In this document: positions 1-13,300 of the stretch, one piece after another | Layout of the letters: the number at the start of each line of letters is the position of its first letter | Position numbering within the stretch: the first letter of the stretch is position 1 | DNA from: Actinomadura parmotrematis | GTDB lineage: Bacteria; Actinomycetota; Actinomycetes; Streptosporangiales; Streptosporangiaceae | DNA: 64,000 bases | Direction of reading: 5' to 3' | NCBI RefSeq assembly: GCF_019458805.1 | Contig: NZ_JAIBOA010000001.1 | Location: 248,001-312,000 of the forward strand | Position numbers and translations under genes: made by a program | Notes under the pieces: generated by a model | Seen by the model: the letters and a program-made list of their open reading frames with translations, nothing else | Databases searched by the model: none | Told to the model about the DNA's origin: nothing

Positions 1-1
1 G

Positions 2-244
2 GACCGGTTCGGGGCCTCCGCCCGGTCCCTGTCGGAGGCGGTCGAGGCCACGGGGGACATGACCACCGCTTCGGGCGAGCGGATGAACCACCTGTTCGGC
101 GTCCCGGTCGTCGGCGACGTCATGCACGAGATGAACGAGATCCAGCGACGCGGTGTCCTCGGCTCCGCCACCCGGGAGGCGCCCCTGCTCCCCGGCGGCC
201 TCGTCCCCACGGCCGACGGCCTGGGGTGGACCGAACCCGCCTGA
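2..244 (+). CDS. C-terminal end of an unrecognised protein (cut by window edge)
   Basis: An open frame enters from the left edge and stops with TGA at 242-244. The visible 80 residues contain no membrane segment, P-loop or other motif I can name; the stretch LFGVPVVGDVMHEMNEIQRR looks amphipathic and helical. It ends 24 bases before the siderophore-binding lipoprotein, on the same strand, so it is probably part of the same operon. By context it could be a tailoring enzyme for the siderophore, because the ornithine hydroxylase, acyltransferase and aryl-activating genes the assembly line needs are not in the window. The fragment itself does not match the C-terminus of an ornithine monooxygenase as I know it, so no function is assigned. 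Confidence 0.6.
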   Translation, partial: DRFGASARSLSEAVEATGDMTTASGERMNHLFGVPVVGDVMHEMNEIQRRGVLGSATREAPLLPGGLVPTADGLGWTEPA

Positions 245-268
245 CCCCGCCCCCAGGAGAACCAGACC

Positions 269-1222
269 ATGAACCCCCTCTTCGGCCGCTCGCGGCTCCT
301 CGTCGCCGCGCTCGCCGTCGGCGCCCTGTCCCTCACCGGCTGCGGCGACGACGCCAAGGACGCGGCCGCGCCCGCGCCGAGCGCGACCAGCCGCACCGTG
401 CAGGCCACCAACGGTTCCGTCACCGTGCCGGCGAACCCCAAGAAGGTCGTCGGGATCAACTACGCCACCGGCGCGCTGCTGGACGTCGGCGTCGTCCCGG
501 TCGGCACCACCAAGATCGAGGAGCCGCTGGACCTGGTGCCCGCGCAGCAGGCGCAGGGCGCCAAGATCCCCGAGATCGGCGCCGGCGACCAGATCAACCT
601 GGAGAAGGTGGCCGCGCTCCAGCCCGACCTCATCATCGTCGAGGGCGCCGACTTCGGCTGGCCGATCGACAAGCTCACCAAGATCGCGCCGACGCTGTAC
701 TTCGAGGTGACCAAGCCGAGCGAGCTGGTCGGCTCGGCCGAGAAGATCGCCGCCGCGGTCGGCCGCGAGGCCAAGACCAAGGAGCTGAAGGCCGCCTACG
801 AGAAGCGGCTCGCCGAGGTCAAGGGCAAGTACGCGACGGCGCTGCAGAAGAAGTTCACCATCGTCAGCACCTACGGCGAGGGCAAGTTCTACATCGACAC
901 CCGCACCTCGTGGATGGGGCAGGTGCTGAACGGCCTCGGCGCCGGCTTCGCCAAGGAGTCCGACAAGACCGACACGCACGAGAACGAGTACTCGCAGGAG
1001 AAGCTGTCGGTCCTGTCCGACGCGGACGTGGTGCTCATCGGCAACTCGGGCGGCAAGTTCACGCCCGAGGTCGACAAGATGCTCGCCACCCCGCAGTGGA
1101 AGCTGCTGAAGGCCGCCAGGACCGGCCAGGTCCACGGCATCGACTACAGCTACGCCGACCGCTACAGCACGATGTCGGCCGTCCTCGACCAGATCGAGAA
1201 GATCCTCCAGGGCCTCGGCTGA
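269..1222 (+). CDS. Iron-siderophore ABC transporter substrate-binding lipoprotein
   Basis: This is a 317-residue FecB/FepB/FhuD-type (class III) binding protein. It begins with a short positive region, a hydrophobic stretch and the lipobox LTGC, with the lipid-carrying Cys at residue 25, followed by a low-complexity Ala/Pro linker. The mature part has the expected features: a [15 protein letters not shown] segment near residue 70 and a GADFGWPID region, then a long helix rich in Lys/Glu. An AGGAGA ribosome site lies about 10 bases before the ATG. It should capture the ferric siderophore outside the membrane and pass it to the FecCD-type permeases encoded 27 kb downstream in the same transcription unit. 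Two strong hairpins follow its stop and separate it from the NRPS genes, which would let it be made in larger amount than the synthetases. Confidence 0.9.
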   Translation: MNPLFGRSRLLVAALAVGALSLTGCGDDAKDAAAPAPSATSRTVQATNGSVTVPANPKKVVGINYATGALLDVGVVPVGTTKIEEPLDLVPAQQAQGAKIPEIGAGDQINLEKVAALQPDLIIVEGADFGWPIDKLTKIAPTLYFEVTKPSELVGSAEKIAAAVGREAKTKELKAAYEKRLAEVKGKYATALQKKFTIVSTYGEGKFYIDTRTSWMGQVLNGLGAGFAKESDKTDTHENEYSQEKLSVLSDADVVLIGNSGGKFTPEVDKMLATPQWKLLKAARTGQVHGIDYSYADRYSTMSAVLDQIEKILQGLG

Positions 1223-1228
1223 CCGACC

Positions 1229-1279
1229 GCCGCCGGCGCACCGCCGGCGGCCCGGCCCGCCCCGCCACGGGGCGGGCCG
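1229..1279 (+). terminator. Two back-to-back perfect hairpins between binding protein and NRPS genes
   Basis: Positions 1229-1238 pair perfectly with 1242-1251 (10 bp, loop CAC). Immediately after, 1253-1264 pairs with 1268-1279 (12 bp, loop CCA). Only one base separates the two stems. There is no T-run, so they are more likely an attenuator, a leaky terminator or an mRNA 3' end stabiliser than a full stop, because the NRPS gene starts 22 bases later with no other obvious promoter. Confidence 0.6.
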
Positions 1280-1301
1280 ACCCCCGCACAGAAAGGCCGT
1301 G

Positions 1302-4300
1302 ATGTCCGGCGCACGCCCCCTCCCCCTGACCGGAGCCCAGGAAGGTGTCTGGTACGCCCAGCGCATCGACCCCGACCACCCGGGCTTCAACGTCAGCCAG
1401 TACGTGGAGGTGACGGGGCCGCTGGACGTCGCGGCGTTCGGCGCGGCCGTCGAGGGCGCCCTCGGCGAGGCGGACGCGCTCGGCGTCCGCTTCGCCGACG
1501 GCCCCGGCGGCCCGCGCCAGGTCCCCGGCGCGGCCCGCCCGTGGCGGGTCGACGTCGTCGACCTGCGCGGCGAGCCCGACCCGGCCGCGGCCGCGCACGC
1601 CCGCATGCGCGCCGACCTCGCCGTCCCCGCCGACCTCGCCGGCGACCGGCTCGGCACCCAGGCGCTGTTCGTCCTCGGCGACGGCGAGCACCTGTGGTTC
1701 CAGCGCTACCACCACCTGCTCATCGACGGGTACTCGGTGACGCTGCTCGCCCGCCGCGCCGCCGAGCTCTACACTGCGGCCGTGACCGGCGCGGACGCGC
1801 CGCCGTCCCCGTTCCGGCCGCTCGCGCCGCTGCTGGACGACGAGGCCGCCTACGCCGGGTCGGAGCAGCAGGCCGCCGACCGCGCGTTCTGGACCGCCTA
1901 CCGCGGCGCCGCCGACCCGGTGCCGTTCGCCGCGGCGCCGCGCCCGGCCGCCGCGACGTTCCTGCGCGAGCGCGCCGACGCGCCGCCGGAGACCAGCGAG
2001 GCCGTGCAGGCGGCCGCCAAGGCGAGCCGCACGACGTGGGCCGACGTCGTCGCCGCCGCGTTCGCCGCCTACGCGCACCGCGCCACCGGCGCCGCCGACG
2101 TCGTCCTCGGGATGCCGTTCATGGGCCGCGTCGGCACGACCGCCGCGCGGGTGCCCGCGATGATGGTCAACGTCCTGCCCGTCGTCGTGCCGGTGCGGCC
2201 GGGCGCGACGCCCGCCGGGCTGGCCGCCGAGACGGGCCGGCAGATCGCGCTCGCGCGCTCCCACCAGCGGTACCGCAGCGAGGACCTGCAGCGCGACCTC
2301 GGCCTCGTCGGCACCGGCCGCCCCCTCACCGGCCCGACCCTGAACATCAAGCCGTTCGACTACCGGCTGCGGTTCGGCGACGCGACCGGCACCGCCGTCA
2401 ACCTCGCCGCCGGCCCCGTCGACGACCTGGAGATCAGCGTCTACCAGCGCGCCGGCGAGCTGTCGTTCGAGTTCGACGCCAATCCGGACGCCCACACGCC
2501 CGCCGGGCTGCGCGCCCACCGCGACCGGTTCCTGGCGTTCCTGCACGACTTCGCGGCCCGCGCGGACGAGCCCCTCGGCCGCCTCGACACCGCGCCCCCG
2601 GCCGAGCGGGCGCCGCTCGCCGGCCCGGACGCCGGGCCGTTCACCGAGCCGCTGACCCGCGTGCTGGAGCGGCAGGCCGCCCGCACCCCGGACGCGACCG
2701 CGCTCGTCACCGCCGCCGGGTCGCTGACCTTCGCCGAGCTGGACGCCCGCGCCAACCGCCTCGCGCGGCTGCTGCGCGAGCGCGGCGCCGGGCCGGAGCG
2801 GATCGTCGCGCTCGCGCTGCCCCGCACCGCCGACCTCGTCGTCGCGCTCCTCGCCGTGCTGAAGTCCGGCGCCGCCTACCTGGCGCTCGACGCCGACCAG
2901 CCCGCCGCCCGTATCGCCGAGCTGCTCGCGGGCACCGGCCCGGTGTGCGTCGTCTCCGACGGCTCGTTCCCGCTGCCCGAGGACGCGCCCGTCGTCGCGC
3001 CCGGCGAGGCCGGCGGGCACGACACCGCCCCGCTGCCGGACGCCCCCGGCCCGGACGCGCTCGCCTACGTCATCTACACCTCCGGCTCGACCGGCCGCCC
3101 GAAGGGCGTCGAGGTCGCGCACCGGGGCCTCGCGAACCTGTTCGCGCACCACCGCGCCACGACGATGGCGTGGGCGTCGCCGGACGGGGCGCCGCTGAAG
3201 GTCGCGCACACCTTCTCGTTCACCTTCGACTCCTCCTGGGACGCGCTGCTGTTCCTGTTCGCCGGGCACGAGCTGCACCTCGTCGGCGACGACGAGCGCC
3301 GCGAGCCGCTCGTCCTCGCCGCCCGCGGGTACGGCGCCTTCGACGTCACCCCGGCGATGGCGGCCGAGCTGCTGGACGCCGGGCTCCTCGACGACCCGGC
3401 ACGGCGGCCCCGGCTGCTCATGCTCGGCGGCGACGCCGCGCCCGCCGCGCTCTGGACGCGGCTGCGCGGCGTCCCCGGCCTCACCGTCGCCAACTACTAC
3501 GGCCCGACCGAGTACACCGTGGACGCGCTCGGCGCCCGCGCCGCCGACCACGAGCGGCCGTCCATCGGCGCGCCGATCGCCGGGACCCGCGTCCAGGTGC
3601 TCGACGCGGCGCTGCGGCCCGTCCCGGCGGGCGGCGTCGGTGAGCTGTACCTGTCGGGGCCCGGCCTGGCCCGCGGCTACCGCGACCGGCCCGGCCTCAC
3701 CGCCGAACGGTTCGTCGCCGACCCGGCCGGGGCGCCGGGGGAGCGGATGTACCGCACCGGGGACCTCGTCCGCCGCACCGCCGGGGGGACGCTGGAGTTC
3801 CTCGGCCGTGCCGACCATCAGGTGAAGATCCGCGGGCACCGGGTGGAGCCCGGCGAGGTGGAGGCCGCGCTCACCGCCGAGCCGGGCGTCGCCCGCTCCC
3901 TCGCGGTCGCCTTCGACGGGCGGCTCGTCGCCTACGCCGTGCCCGCGCCGGGGGAGGCCCTGGACGGCGCCGCGCTGCGGGCCCGGCTCGCCGGGACGCT
4001 GCCCGCGTCGCTGGTCCCGGCCGCCGTCGTCGTGCTGGACGCGCTGCCGCTCACCGCCGCCGGGAAGGTCGACCGCGCCGCGCTGCCCGCGCCGGAGTTC
4101 GCCGCGACCGGCCGCGCCGCCCGCACCGCCCGCGAGGAGGTGCTCTGCGAGGTGTTCGCGGCCGTCCTCGGCCTCGCCTCGGTCGGCGCCGACGACGACT
4201 TCTTCGCGCTCGGCGGCGACAGCATCTCCGCCATCCAGGCCGCCACCCGGGGCCGCCGCCGCGGCCTGGCCTTCGCCGCCCGCGACGTGTTCGACCACCG

Positions 4301-7300
4301 CACCGCCGCCGCCGTCGCGCTCGCCGCGTCGGAGACCGGGGACGAGCGGGAGGGCGGGCCCGAGGCGGGGCCGCTGCCGCTCTGGCCGATGGCCGAGTGG
4401 CTGCGCGGCCTCGGCGGCCCGATCGGCCGCTACAGTCAGTCGGTCGTCGTGCCCGTCCCGCCGATGGACGGCCCCGGCCGCCTCACCGCCGCCCTCCAGG
4501 CCGTCCTTGACCACCACGGCGCGCTCCGCCTCACGGTGTCCGAGGGCTGGGACGCCGAGATCGCGCCCGCCGGGGCGGTCGCCGCCGCCGACGTGCTCCG
4601 CCGCGTCGGCGCGGACGCCGACCTGGCCGCCGAGCTCGACGCCGCCGCCGACCGCCTCGACCCCGCCGCGGGCGTCGTCGTGCAGGCCGTGTGGAGCGAC
4701 GCCGGGCCCGACGCCCCCGGGCGGCTCGCCCTGGCGATCCACCACCTGGCCGTGGACGGCGTGTCCTGGCGCGTCCTGCTGCCCGACCTCGCGGAAGCAT
4801 GGGAGCAGGCCGGCGGCTCCATCACCCTGCCGCGCAACGGCACGTCCCTGACGGCGTGGTCGGAGCGGCTCGCCGCCCACCGCGACGACGACCACCGCGA
4901 CGACGCGGCCGCGTTCTGGGAGCGGATGCGCGGCGGCGCCCCGCGCCCCCTCGGCGGCCGCCCCCTCGACCCGGCGGCCGACACCCTCGCCGCGTCGCGG
5001 ACGCTGCGCCGCGCCCTGCCCGCCGCGCTCACCGCCGGGCTGCTCGGCGACGTGCCGTCCCGGCTGCGCGCGGGCGTGCAGGACGTCCTGCTCGCCGGGC
5101 TCGGCCTCGCCGTCGCCGCCCGCACCGGCCACGCCGACTTCGGCGTCCAGGCCGAGGGCCACGGCCGCGAGGGGACCTTCGGCGGGGGCCGCCCCGCCGA
5201 CCTCGGCCGCACCGTCGGCTGGCTCACGGCCGAGTACCCCGTACGGCTGGAGCTCGGCGGCATCGACGCCGCCGCCGCGCTCGCCGGGGGACCGGGCGCG
5301 GGCGAGGCGGTCAAGCGCGTCAAGGAGCTGCTGCGCGCGCTGCCCGGCGGCGGCGTCGGCGCCCCGCGCGGCGGGACCGCGCCGCAGATCCTGTTCAACT
5401 ACCTCGGCCGCTTCGGCGGCGGCGAAGGGCTCTGGGAGCCGGCGGGGGACGAGGACGCCTTCACCGTCCGCACCGACCCCGCCATGCCGATGGCGCACGC
5501 CCTGGAGATCAACGTGTTCGCCCGGCGTACCCCGGACGGCACCGTCCTCGACGCGCACTGGACGTGGGCGCCCGGCGTGCTGGACGAGGCCGCCGTGGCC
5601 GCGCTCGCCGGCGCGTGGCAGGAGGCCCTGGAGGGCGTGTCCCGGCACGCCGCCACCGGCGGCGCGGGCGGCCTCACCCCGTCCGACGTGCCGCTCGCCG
5701 GGCTCGGCCGCGCCGAGCTGGACGCGCTCCTCGCCCGCTTCCCCGGCACCGAGGACGTCCTGCCGCTCTCGCCCCTCCAGGAGGGCCTGCTCTTCCACGC
5801 CGGGTTCGCCCCCGACGAGGCCGACGTCTACACCTCCCTCGTCCACCTCGACCTGGAGGGCGACCTCGACGCCGCCGCGCTGCGGGCGGCCGTCGCGGCG
5901 CTGCTCGCCCGCCACGACGGGCTGCGCGCCGGGTTCGTGCACGCGGGCCTCGACCGGCCGCTGCAACTGGTGCCCGCCGCGTCCGCCCCGGACTGGCGCG
6001 AGACCGACCTGTCCCACCTGGCCGGCGCGGAGCTGGACGCCCGGCTCGCCGCCCTCGCCGACGAGGAGCTGGCCCACCGCTTCGACCCCGAGCGGCCGCC
6101 GCTGCTGCGCTGCCTGCTGGTCCGCACCGGCCCGGACGCGCACCGGCTGCTGGTCGCCAGCCACCACCTGATCATGGACGGCTGGTCCACGCCGACGTTC
6201 CTGCGCGAGCTCATGGCCGCCTACCGGGGCGCGCCCCTGCCCGCCGCCACCCCTTACCGCCGCTACCTGCGGTGGCTCGCCGGCCGCGACACCGAGGCCA
6301 TGCGCGACGCCTGGCGCGGCGCCCTCGCCGGCGTGGACGGCGCGACGTTGCTCGCCCCGGACGCCGGACGCTCCGCGCCCGCCCGCCCCGCCGACCTCGC
6401 CGTCCCGCTGCCCGGCGCCGACCTCGCCGCCTACGCGCGCCGCCACGGCCTCACCCTGAACACCGTGCTCCAGGGCGTGTGGGCGCTCGTCCTCGGCGGC
6501 CTCACCGGCCGCGACGACGTGGTGTTCGGCACCACCGTGTCCGGCCGCCCCGCCGAGCTCGACGGCGTGGAGGACATGGTCGGCCTGTTCAGCAACACCG
6601 TGCCGGTGCGGGTGCGCCTCGACCCGGCGCTGCCGCTGCCCGCCGCCCTCGCCCGCCTGCAGTCCGAGCAGGCCGCGCTCCTGGACCACGCCTACCTCGG
6701 CCTCGCCGAGATCCAGGCGGCGGCCGGGACCGGCGGCGCGCTCTTCGACACCCTGCTGGTCTTCGAGAACTACCCGTCGGAGGACGACGCGGCGGGCGCG
6801 GGCGGCCCGCGCGTCACCGGCGTCGGCAACCGCGGCTACACCCATTACCCGCTCGCGCTGATGGTGCTGCCCGGCGCCGACCCGCGCCTGGTCCTGGAGT
6901 ACCGGCCCGACCTGCTGCCCGAGGGCGCCGCCGAGGCGATCGCCGAGCGGACGCTGTCGGTCGTCGCGCAGCTCCTCGCCGACGACGGCCTCACCGCCGC
7001 CCGCGTCGACCTGCGCACGAAGGCCGAGCGGAACGCCCCCGGCCTGGACGGCCCGGCCCTCGACGGCGACGTCCCCGACGTGCTGACCGCCTTCCACCGG
7101 CAGGCCGACGCGACGCCGGACGCCACGGCCGTCGTCGCCGGGACCGAGCGGCTCACCTTCGCCGAGCTGGACGAGCGGGCCGCGCGGCTCGCCGCCGTCC
7201 TCGCCGCCGAGGGCGCCGGGCCGGAGCGCATCGTCGCGCTCGCGCTGCCGCGCACCGCCGACCTCGTCGTCGCGCTGTTCGCGGTGCTGAAGACCGGCGC

Positions 7301-10300
7301 CGCCTACCTGCCCCTCGACCTGGACCACCCGGCGGCGCGGCTCCGCGCGACCGTCGAGGACGCCGCGCCGGTCTGCGCCGTCGTCTCCGGCGGCGCCGGC
7401 CTCGGCGTCCCGTCCGTGGACGTGGCGGCCCGCGCCGCCGACATCGCCGCAGCGGCGCCGCACCCGCGCACCGCGCCGGGCGCGGGGCGGCTCGCCTACG
7501 TCATCTACACCTCCGGCTCGACCGGCCGCCCGAAGGGCGTGCTCGTCGAGCACCGCGGCCTCGCCGCGATGCTGGCGCACCACACCCGCACGGTGTTCGC
7601 CCGCGCCGTCGAGGCGGCGGGCGGGCGGCGGCTGCGCGCCGGGCACACCGCCTCGTTCTCCTTCGACTCCTCCTGGGAGCAGCTCCTCTGGCTGATCGGC
7701 GGCCACGAGCTGCACCTGTTCGACGACCTCACCCGCCGCGACCCGCAGGCCGTCGTCGCCGCCTGCGCCGAGCACGGCATCGACACCCTCGACGTCACCC
7801 CCTCGTTCGCGGCCGAGCTGTTCGCCTGGGGCCTGCTGGAGAAGGCGCCGCCGCGGCTGCTGCTCCTCGGCGGCGAGGCCGTCGCCGATGCCGTCTGGAC
7901 GCGCCTGCGCGACGCGGGCGGCGTCCAGGGCCACAACTTCTACGGCCCGACCGAGTACACCGTGGACGCGCTCGGCGCCGACCTCGCCGACTCGGCGGAG
8001 CCGCTCGTCGGCCGCCCGATCGCGCGGACCCGCGCCCTCGTCCTCGACGCGCTGCTGCGGCCCGTCCCCGACGGCGTCCCCGGCGAGCTGTACCTGGCGG
8101 GCGACGGCCTGGCGCGCGGCTACCTCGGGCGCCCCGCCCTCACCGCCGAGCGGTTCGTCGCGCACCCGTCCGGCGCGCCGGGGGAGCGCATGTACCGGAC
8201 CGGGGACCTCGTCCGGCGGCTGCCCGGCGGCGCCCTGGACTTCCTCGGCCGCACCGACGACCAGCTCAAGATCCGCGGGTTCCGGGTGGAGCCGGGCGAG
8301 GTGCGGGCCGCGCTCGCCGCGCTGCCCGGCGTCGCCCGCGCCGCCGTGGTCGCCCGCGACGGGCGGCTCGTCGGCTACGCCGTGCCCGCGCCGGGCGGCG
8401 CCCTGGACGGGGCGGCGCTGCGCGAGGCGCTCGCCGCCGCGCTGCCCGCGCACCTGGTGCCCGCCGCCGTCGTCGTGCTCGCGGAGCTGCCGCTGAACGT
8501 CAGCGGCAAGCTCGACCGGGCCGCGCTGCCCGAGCCCGCCGGCCTCCCGGGCGGCGCGCCCGCCGGGCGGGCGGCCCGGGACGTGCGCGAGGAGCTGGTG
8601 GCGTCGGCGTTCACCGACGTGCTCGGCGTCCCGGTCGGGCCCGACGGCGACTTCTTCGACCTCGGCGGGCACTCGCTGCTCGCCACCCGCCTCGTCGCGC
8701 GCGTCCGCGCCCTGCTCGGCGCCGACCTCGCGATCCGCGACCTGTTCGAGGCGCCGACCCCGGCGGGCCTCGTCCGCCGCGCCGCCGCGCCGTCCGGGCG
8801 CCCGGCGCTCGCTCCGGCGCGGGACCTGCCCGCGCGGGTGCCGCTGTCGGCCGCGCAGGCCCGCCTCTGGTTCCTCGACCGGCTCGGCGACGAGGCCGCC
8901 GGGTACGCGATCCCGTTCGCCGTCCGCATCGACGGGGACCTGGACGAGGCCGCGCTCCGCGCCGCCTGGGACGACCTGCTCGCCCGCCACGAGGCGCTGC
9001 GGACCGTCTACCCCGACGTGGACGGCGTCCCCTGCCAGCGGGTCCTGCCGTCCGGGCCGCCGCTCGGCGTCGCGGACGCCGCGCCCGGCGACGTCCCGGC
9101 GCTGCTCGCCGAGGCCGAGCGGACCCGGTTCCGGCTCGCCGACGAGCCGCCCGTGCGGGCCGTGCTGTACCGGCTCGGCGCGGGCGCCAGGCTGCTGTCG
9201 GTGGCGGTCCACCACATCGCGGGCGACGAGTGGTCGCAGGCCGTGCTGCTGCGCGACCTGGACGCCGCCTACCGCGCCCGCGCCGCCGGCCGGGAACCGG
9301 CCCTCGCGCAGCCGCCCGTCACCTACCGCGACTACACGCTCTGGCAGCAGGAGCTGCTGTCCGGCCCCGAGGCCGCGCGGCAGGAGGGGTTCTGGCGGAA
9401 GCGCCTCGCCGGGCTCCCCGAGGAGATCGCGCTGCCCGCCGACCGGCCGCGCCCCGCGACGCCCGACCCGTCGGGCGCCGCCGTCCGGATCGCGCTCCCG
9501 GACGCGCTGCACCGGGGCGCCGCCCGGCTGGCCCGCGCCACCGGCGCGACCCCGTTCATGGTGTGGCAGGCCGTCACCGCCGTCCTGCTCGGCCGCCTCG
9601 GCGGCGGCGCGGACATCCCGCTCGGCGTCCCGGTGTCGGGCCGCACGGACCCGGCCCTGGACGACGTCGCCGGTCTGTTCGTCAACACGCTGGTGCTGCG
9701 CGCCCGCCCCGACGAGGACGCTCCTTTCGCCGACCTCGTCGCGCGGGTCCGCGACGAGCAGCTCGCGCTGCTGGACCACCGCGACCTGCCGTTCGAGCGG
9801 CTCGTGGAGATCGCCGCGCCCGACCGGGCGCCCGGCCGGCACCCGCTGTTCCAGGTGATGGTGCTGCACCACCGCGACACCGGCGCCCCCGCCGACCTGT
9901 TCGGGCAGCGCACCCGGCTGGAGGACGACACCTTCGCCACCGCCCGCTTCGACCTGGCGTTCGCGCTCCGCGAGGCCGACGACGCCACCGGCCTCACCCT
10001 GATCTACGCGGAGTCCCGGTTCGACGAGGCGACCGCCCGCACCCTCGCCGACCGCTTCGCGACCCTCGCCGGGCGCCTCCTGGCCGCCCCGGACGAGCCC
10101 CTGGCGGGCGCCGACGCGCTGCTGCCCGCCGAGCGCGACGCGATCACCGGCGCCTGGAACGCCACCGCCCGCGACGTCCCCGCCGGGACGCTCACCGACC
10201 GGCTGGAGGCGCAGGCCGCCGCCACCCCGGACGCCGTCGCCGTCCTGTTCGAGGACGCGACCCTCACCTACGCCGAGCTGCACGCCCGCGCCGATGCCCT

Positions 10301-13300
10301 CGCCGCCGAGCTGCGCGCGCGCGGCGCCGGACCCGGCGCGATCGTCGGCGTCGCGCTGCCGCGCTCGCTCGACCTCATGGTCGCGCTCGTCGCGGTCCTG
10401 AAGGCGGGCGCCGCCTACCTGCCGCTGGATCCCGAAGACCCGGCCGCGCGCCGCGCCGGGATGCTCGCCGACGCGGGCGCCGCCGCGCTCCTCACCGGCG
10501 AGGCGGACGCCCCGGAGGGCTTCGCGCCGTCCGGCACGCCCGGCCTGCTCGTCTCCGAGGGGACGCCCGCCGCGCCCGCGACCGGGCGGGCCGCCCCGGA
10601 CGACGCCGCCTACGTGATCTTCACGTCGGGGTCGACGGGCCGCCCGAAGGGCGTCGTCGTCCCGCACCGCGCCATCGTGAACCGGCTCGCCTGGATGCAG
10701 GGCGCCTACGGGCTGCGCGCCGACGACCGGATCCTGCAGAAGACGCCCGCGACGTTCGACGTCTCGGTGTGGGAGTTCTTCTGGGCGCTCTGCGAGGGCG
10801 CGTCGGTGGTGCTCGCCGAGCCGGGCGGGCACCGCGACCCCGCCTACCTGACCGGCCTGATCCGCGACCGGGCCGTCACCACGCTGCACTTCGTGCCGTC
10901 GATGCTGAAGGCGTTCCTCACCGACCCCGGCGTGCCGCGCTGCCGCAGCCTGCGCCGCGTGTTCACGAGCGGCGAGGCGCTGCCCGCCGACACCGCCGCC
11001 GGGCTGCACGCGCTGCTGCCGGTGCCGCTGCACAACCTGTACGGGCCGACCGAGGCCGCCGTCGACGTCACGCACTGGACCTACGAGCCGGGCGCGGCGG
11101 CCGTTCCGATCGGCGCGCCGGTCTGGAACACCCGCGTGCACGTCCTCGACGCGCGGCTGCGGCCGGTGCCCGTCGGCGTCCCCGGCGAGCTGTACCTGGC
11201 GGGCGTCCAGCTCGCCCGCTGCTACCTCGGCCGCCCCGGCCTCACCGCCGAGCGGTTCGTCGCGAACCCCTTCGGCGCGCCGGGGGAGCGCATGTACCGC
11301 ACCGGCGACCTGGTCCGCTGGGACGCCGCGGGGCGGCTCGTCTACCTGGGCCGCACCGACCACCAGGTGAAGCTGCGGGGCCTCCGCATCGAGCCGGGCG
11401 AGATCGAGGCGGCGCTGCGCGCGCTGCCCGAGGTGGCCGACGCCGCCGTCCTCGTCCGCCACGACCGGCCCGGCAGCGGCCGCCTCACCGCCTACGTCGT
11501 CGCGGCGGGCGAAGGCGGGGCCGACACCGGCGCGCTGCGCACCGCGCTCGCCGCCGTGCTGCCCGCGCACATGATCCCCGACGACTTCGTCGGGCTGCCC
11601 GAGTTCCCCCTCACCAGTAGCGGGAAGCTGGACCGCAAGGCCCTGCCCGCCCCGGCCCGCCCCACCCGCGCCCGCCCGGCGGCGGCCCCGCCCCCGCCCC
11701 CGCCCGTCGCGGCGCCCGCGCCGCCCGACCGGACGGCGCTGATGGCAGGGGTGTTCGCCGAGGTGCTCGCCCTCGACGGCGTGGACGCCGGCCAGGACTT
11801 CTTCGCCCTCGGCGGCGACAGCATCCTGTCGATCCAGGTCGTCGCCCGCGCCCGCAAGGCCGGGCTGAAGGTGACGCCGCAGGAGGTGTTCCAGCACCGC
11901 ACGCCCGCCGCGCTCGCGGCGGTCGCCCGGCAGGAGGAGGCCCGCACCGGCGACGGCGCGGCGCTCGCCCCGACCGGCCCGCTGCCGCCGCTGCCCGCGA
12001 TGCACTGGTTCGCCGGCCTCGCGGGCGCGGACGGCCCGATCGGCCGCTTCCACCAGTCGGTGCTGCTGCGCACCCCGATGCGCGCCGACCTCGCGTCGCT
12101 GACCCGCGCCGTGCAGAGCCTCGTCGACCACCACGACGCGCTGCGGCTCCGCCTCGACCGCTCCAGCGGCGTGTGGGCGCTCGCCGTCGCCGAGCGCGGC
12201 ACCGTCCCCGCCGAGGTCCGGCGGGTCGACGCGACCGGCGGCGACCTCGACGCGCTCGTCGCCGCCGAGTCCGAGGCCGCCGCCGGGCGCCTGGACCCCG
12301 ACGCCGGGACGCTCCTGCAAGCCGTCTGGTTCGACGCCGGTCAGGACACCGCCGGGCGGCTGCTGCTCTGCGCGCACCACCTCGCCGTGGACGGCGTGTC
12401 GTGGCGGACGCTGCTGCCGGACCTGCGCGCCGCCTGGGAGGCGGCGGCGTCCGGCCGCGTCCCCGAACCGCCCGCCGCCGGCACGTCGCTGCGGGCCTGG
12501 GCGCACCGGCTCCTCGCCGAGGCCCACGACGGCGCCCGCCTCGCCGAGCTGCCCTACTGGAAGGGCCTCGCCGCCCCCGACGCGCCGCTCACCGAGCGCC
12601 TGCCCGACCCCGCGCGCGACACCGCCGCGACGCAGGAGAGCCTCACCGTCACCGTCCCCGCCGACCGGGCCGCGCGGCTCCTCGACGACCTGCCGCGCGC
12701 CTACCGCTGCGGCGCCGAGGACGTCCTGCTCGCCGGGCTCGCCCTCGCCGCCGTCCGCTGGCGCGCCGCCGAGCGCGGCGGCGCGCCGGCCGCGCTGCTG
12801 GTCGACCGCGAGGGCCACGGCCGCCACCCCCTCGACGGCACCGACCCGTCGGGCACCGCCGGCTGGTTCACCAGCGTGCACCCCGTCCGCCTCGACCTGG
12901 ACGGCGTCGACCTCGACGCCGCCGGGCGCGGCGGCCGCGCCACCGGCGACCTGCTGAAGACGGTGAAGGAGCAGGTCCGCAGTGCCCCCGACCAGGGCTT
13001 CGGGTACGGCCTGCTGCGGCACCTGAACGCGGCGGCCGCCGCCGAGCTCGCGGGCGCCGCCCGCCCGCAGGTCCTGTTCAACTACCGGGGCCGCGTCGCC
13101 GACGCCACCGGCGACGGGGACGGGGACGGCACGGGCGCCCACTGGCCGCACGCCGCCGAGTCCGCCGCCCTGTCCGCCGCGCCCGACCCCGCCCTGCCCG
13201 CCCGCTACGCGCTGGAGATCGACGCCGCCGCCCCGGCGGGCGGCGGCCTCCGCCTGGAGCTGACCTGGCCGTCCGGCCTGCTGGACCGCGCCGCCGCCGA

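Noticed and set aside
1302-4280. First NRPS module as a possible loading module with an acyl-ligase
   Set aside because: A1 has the A-domain motifs of an amino-acid activating enzyme and is preceded by a full C domain, so it is an elongation module.
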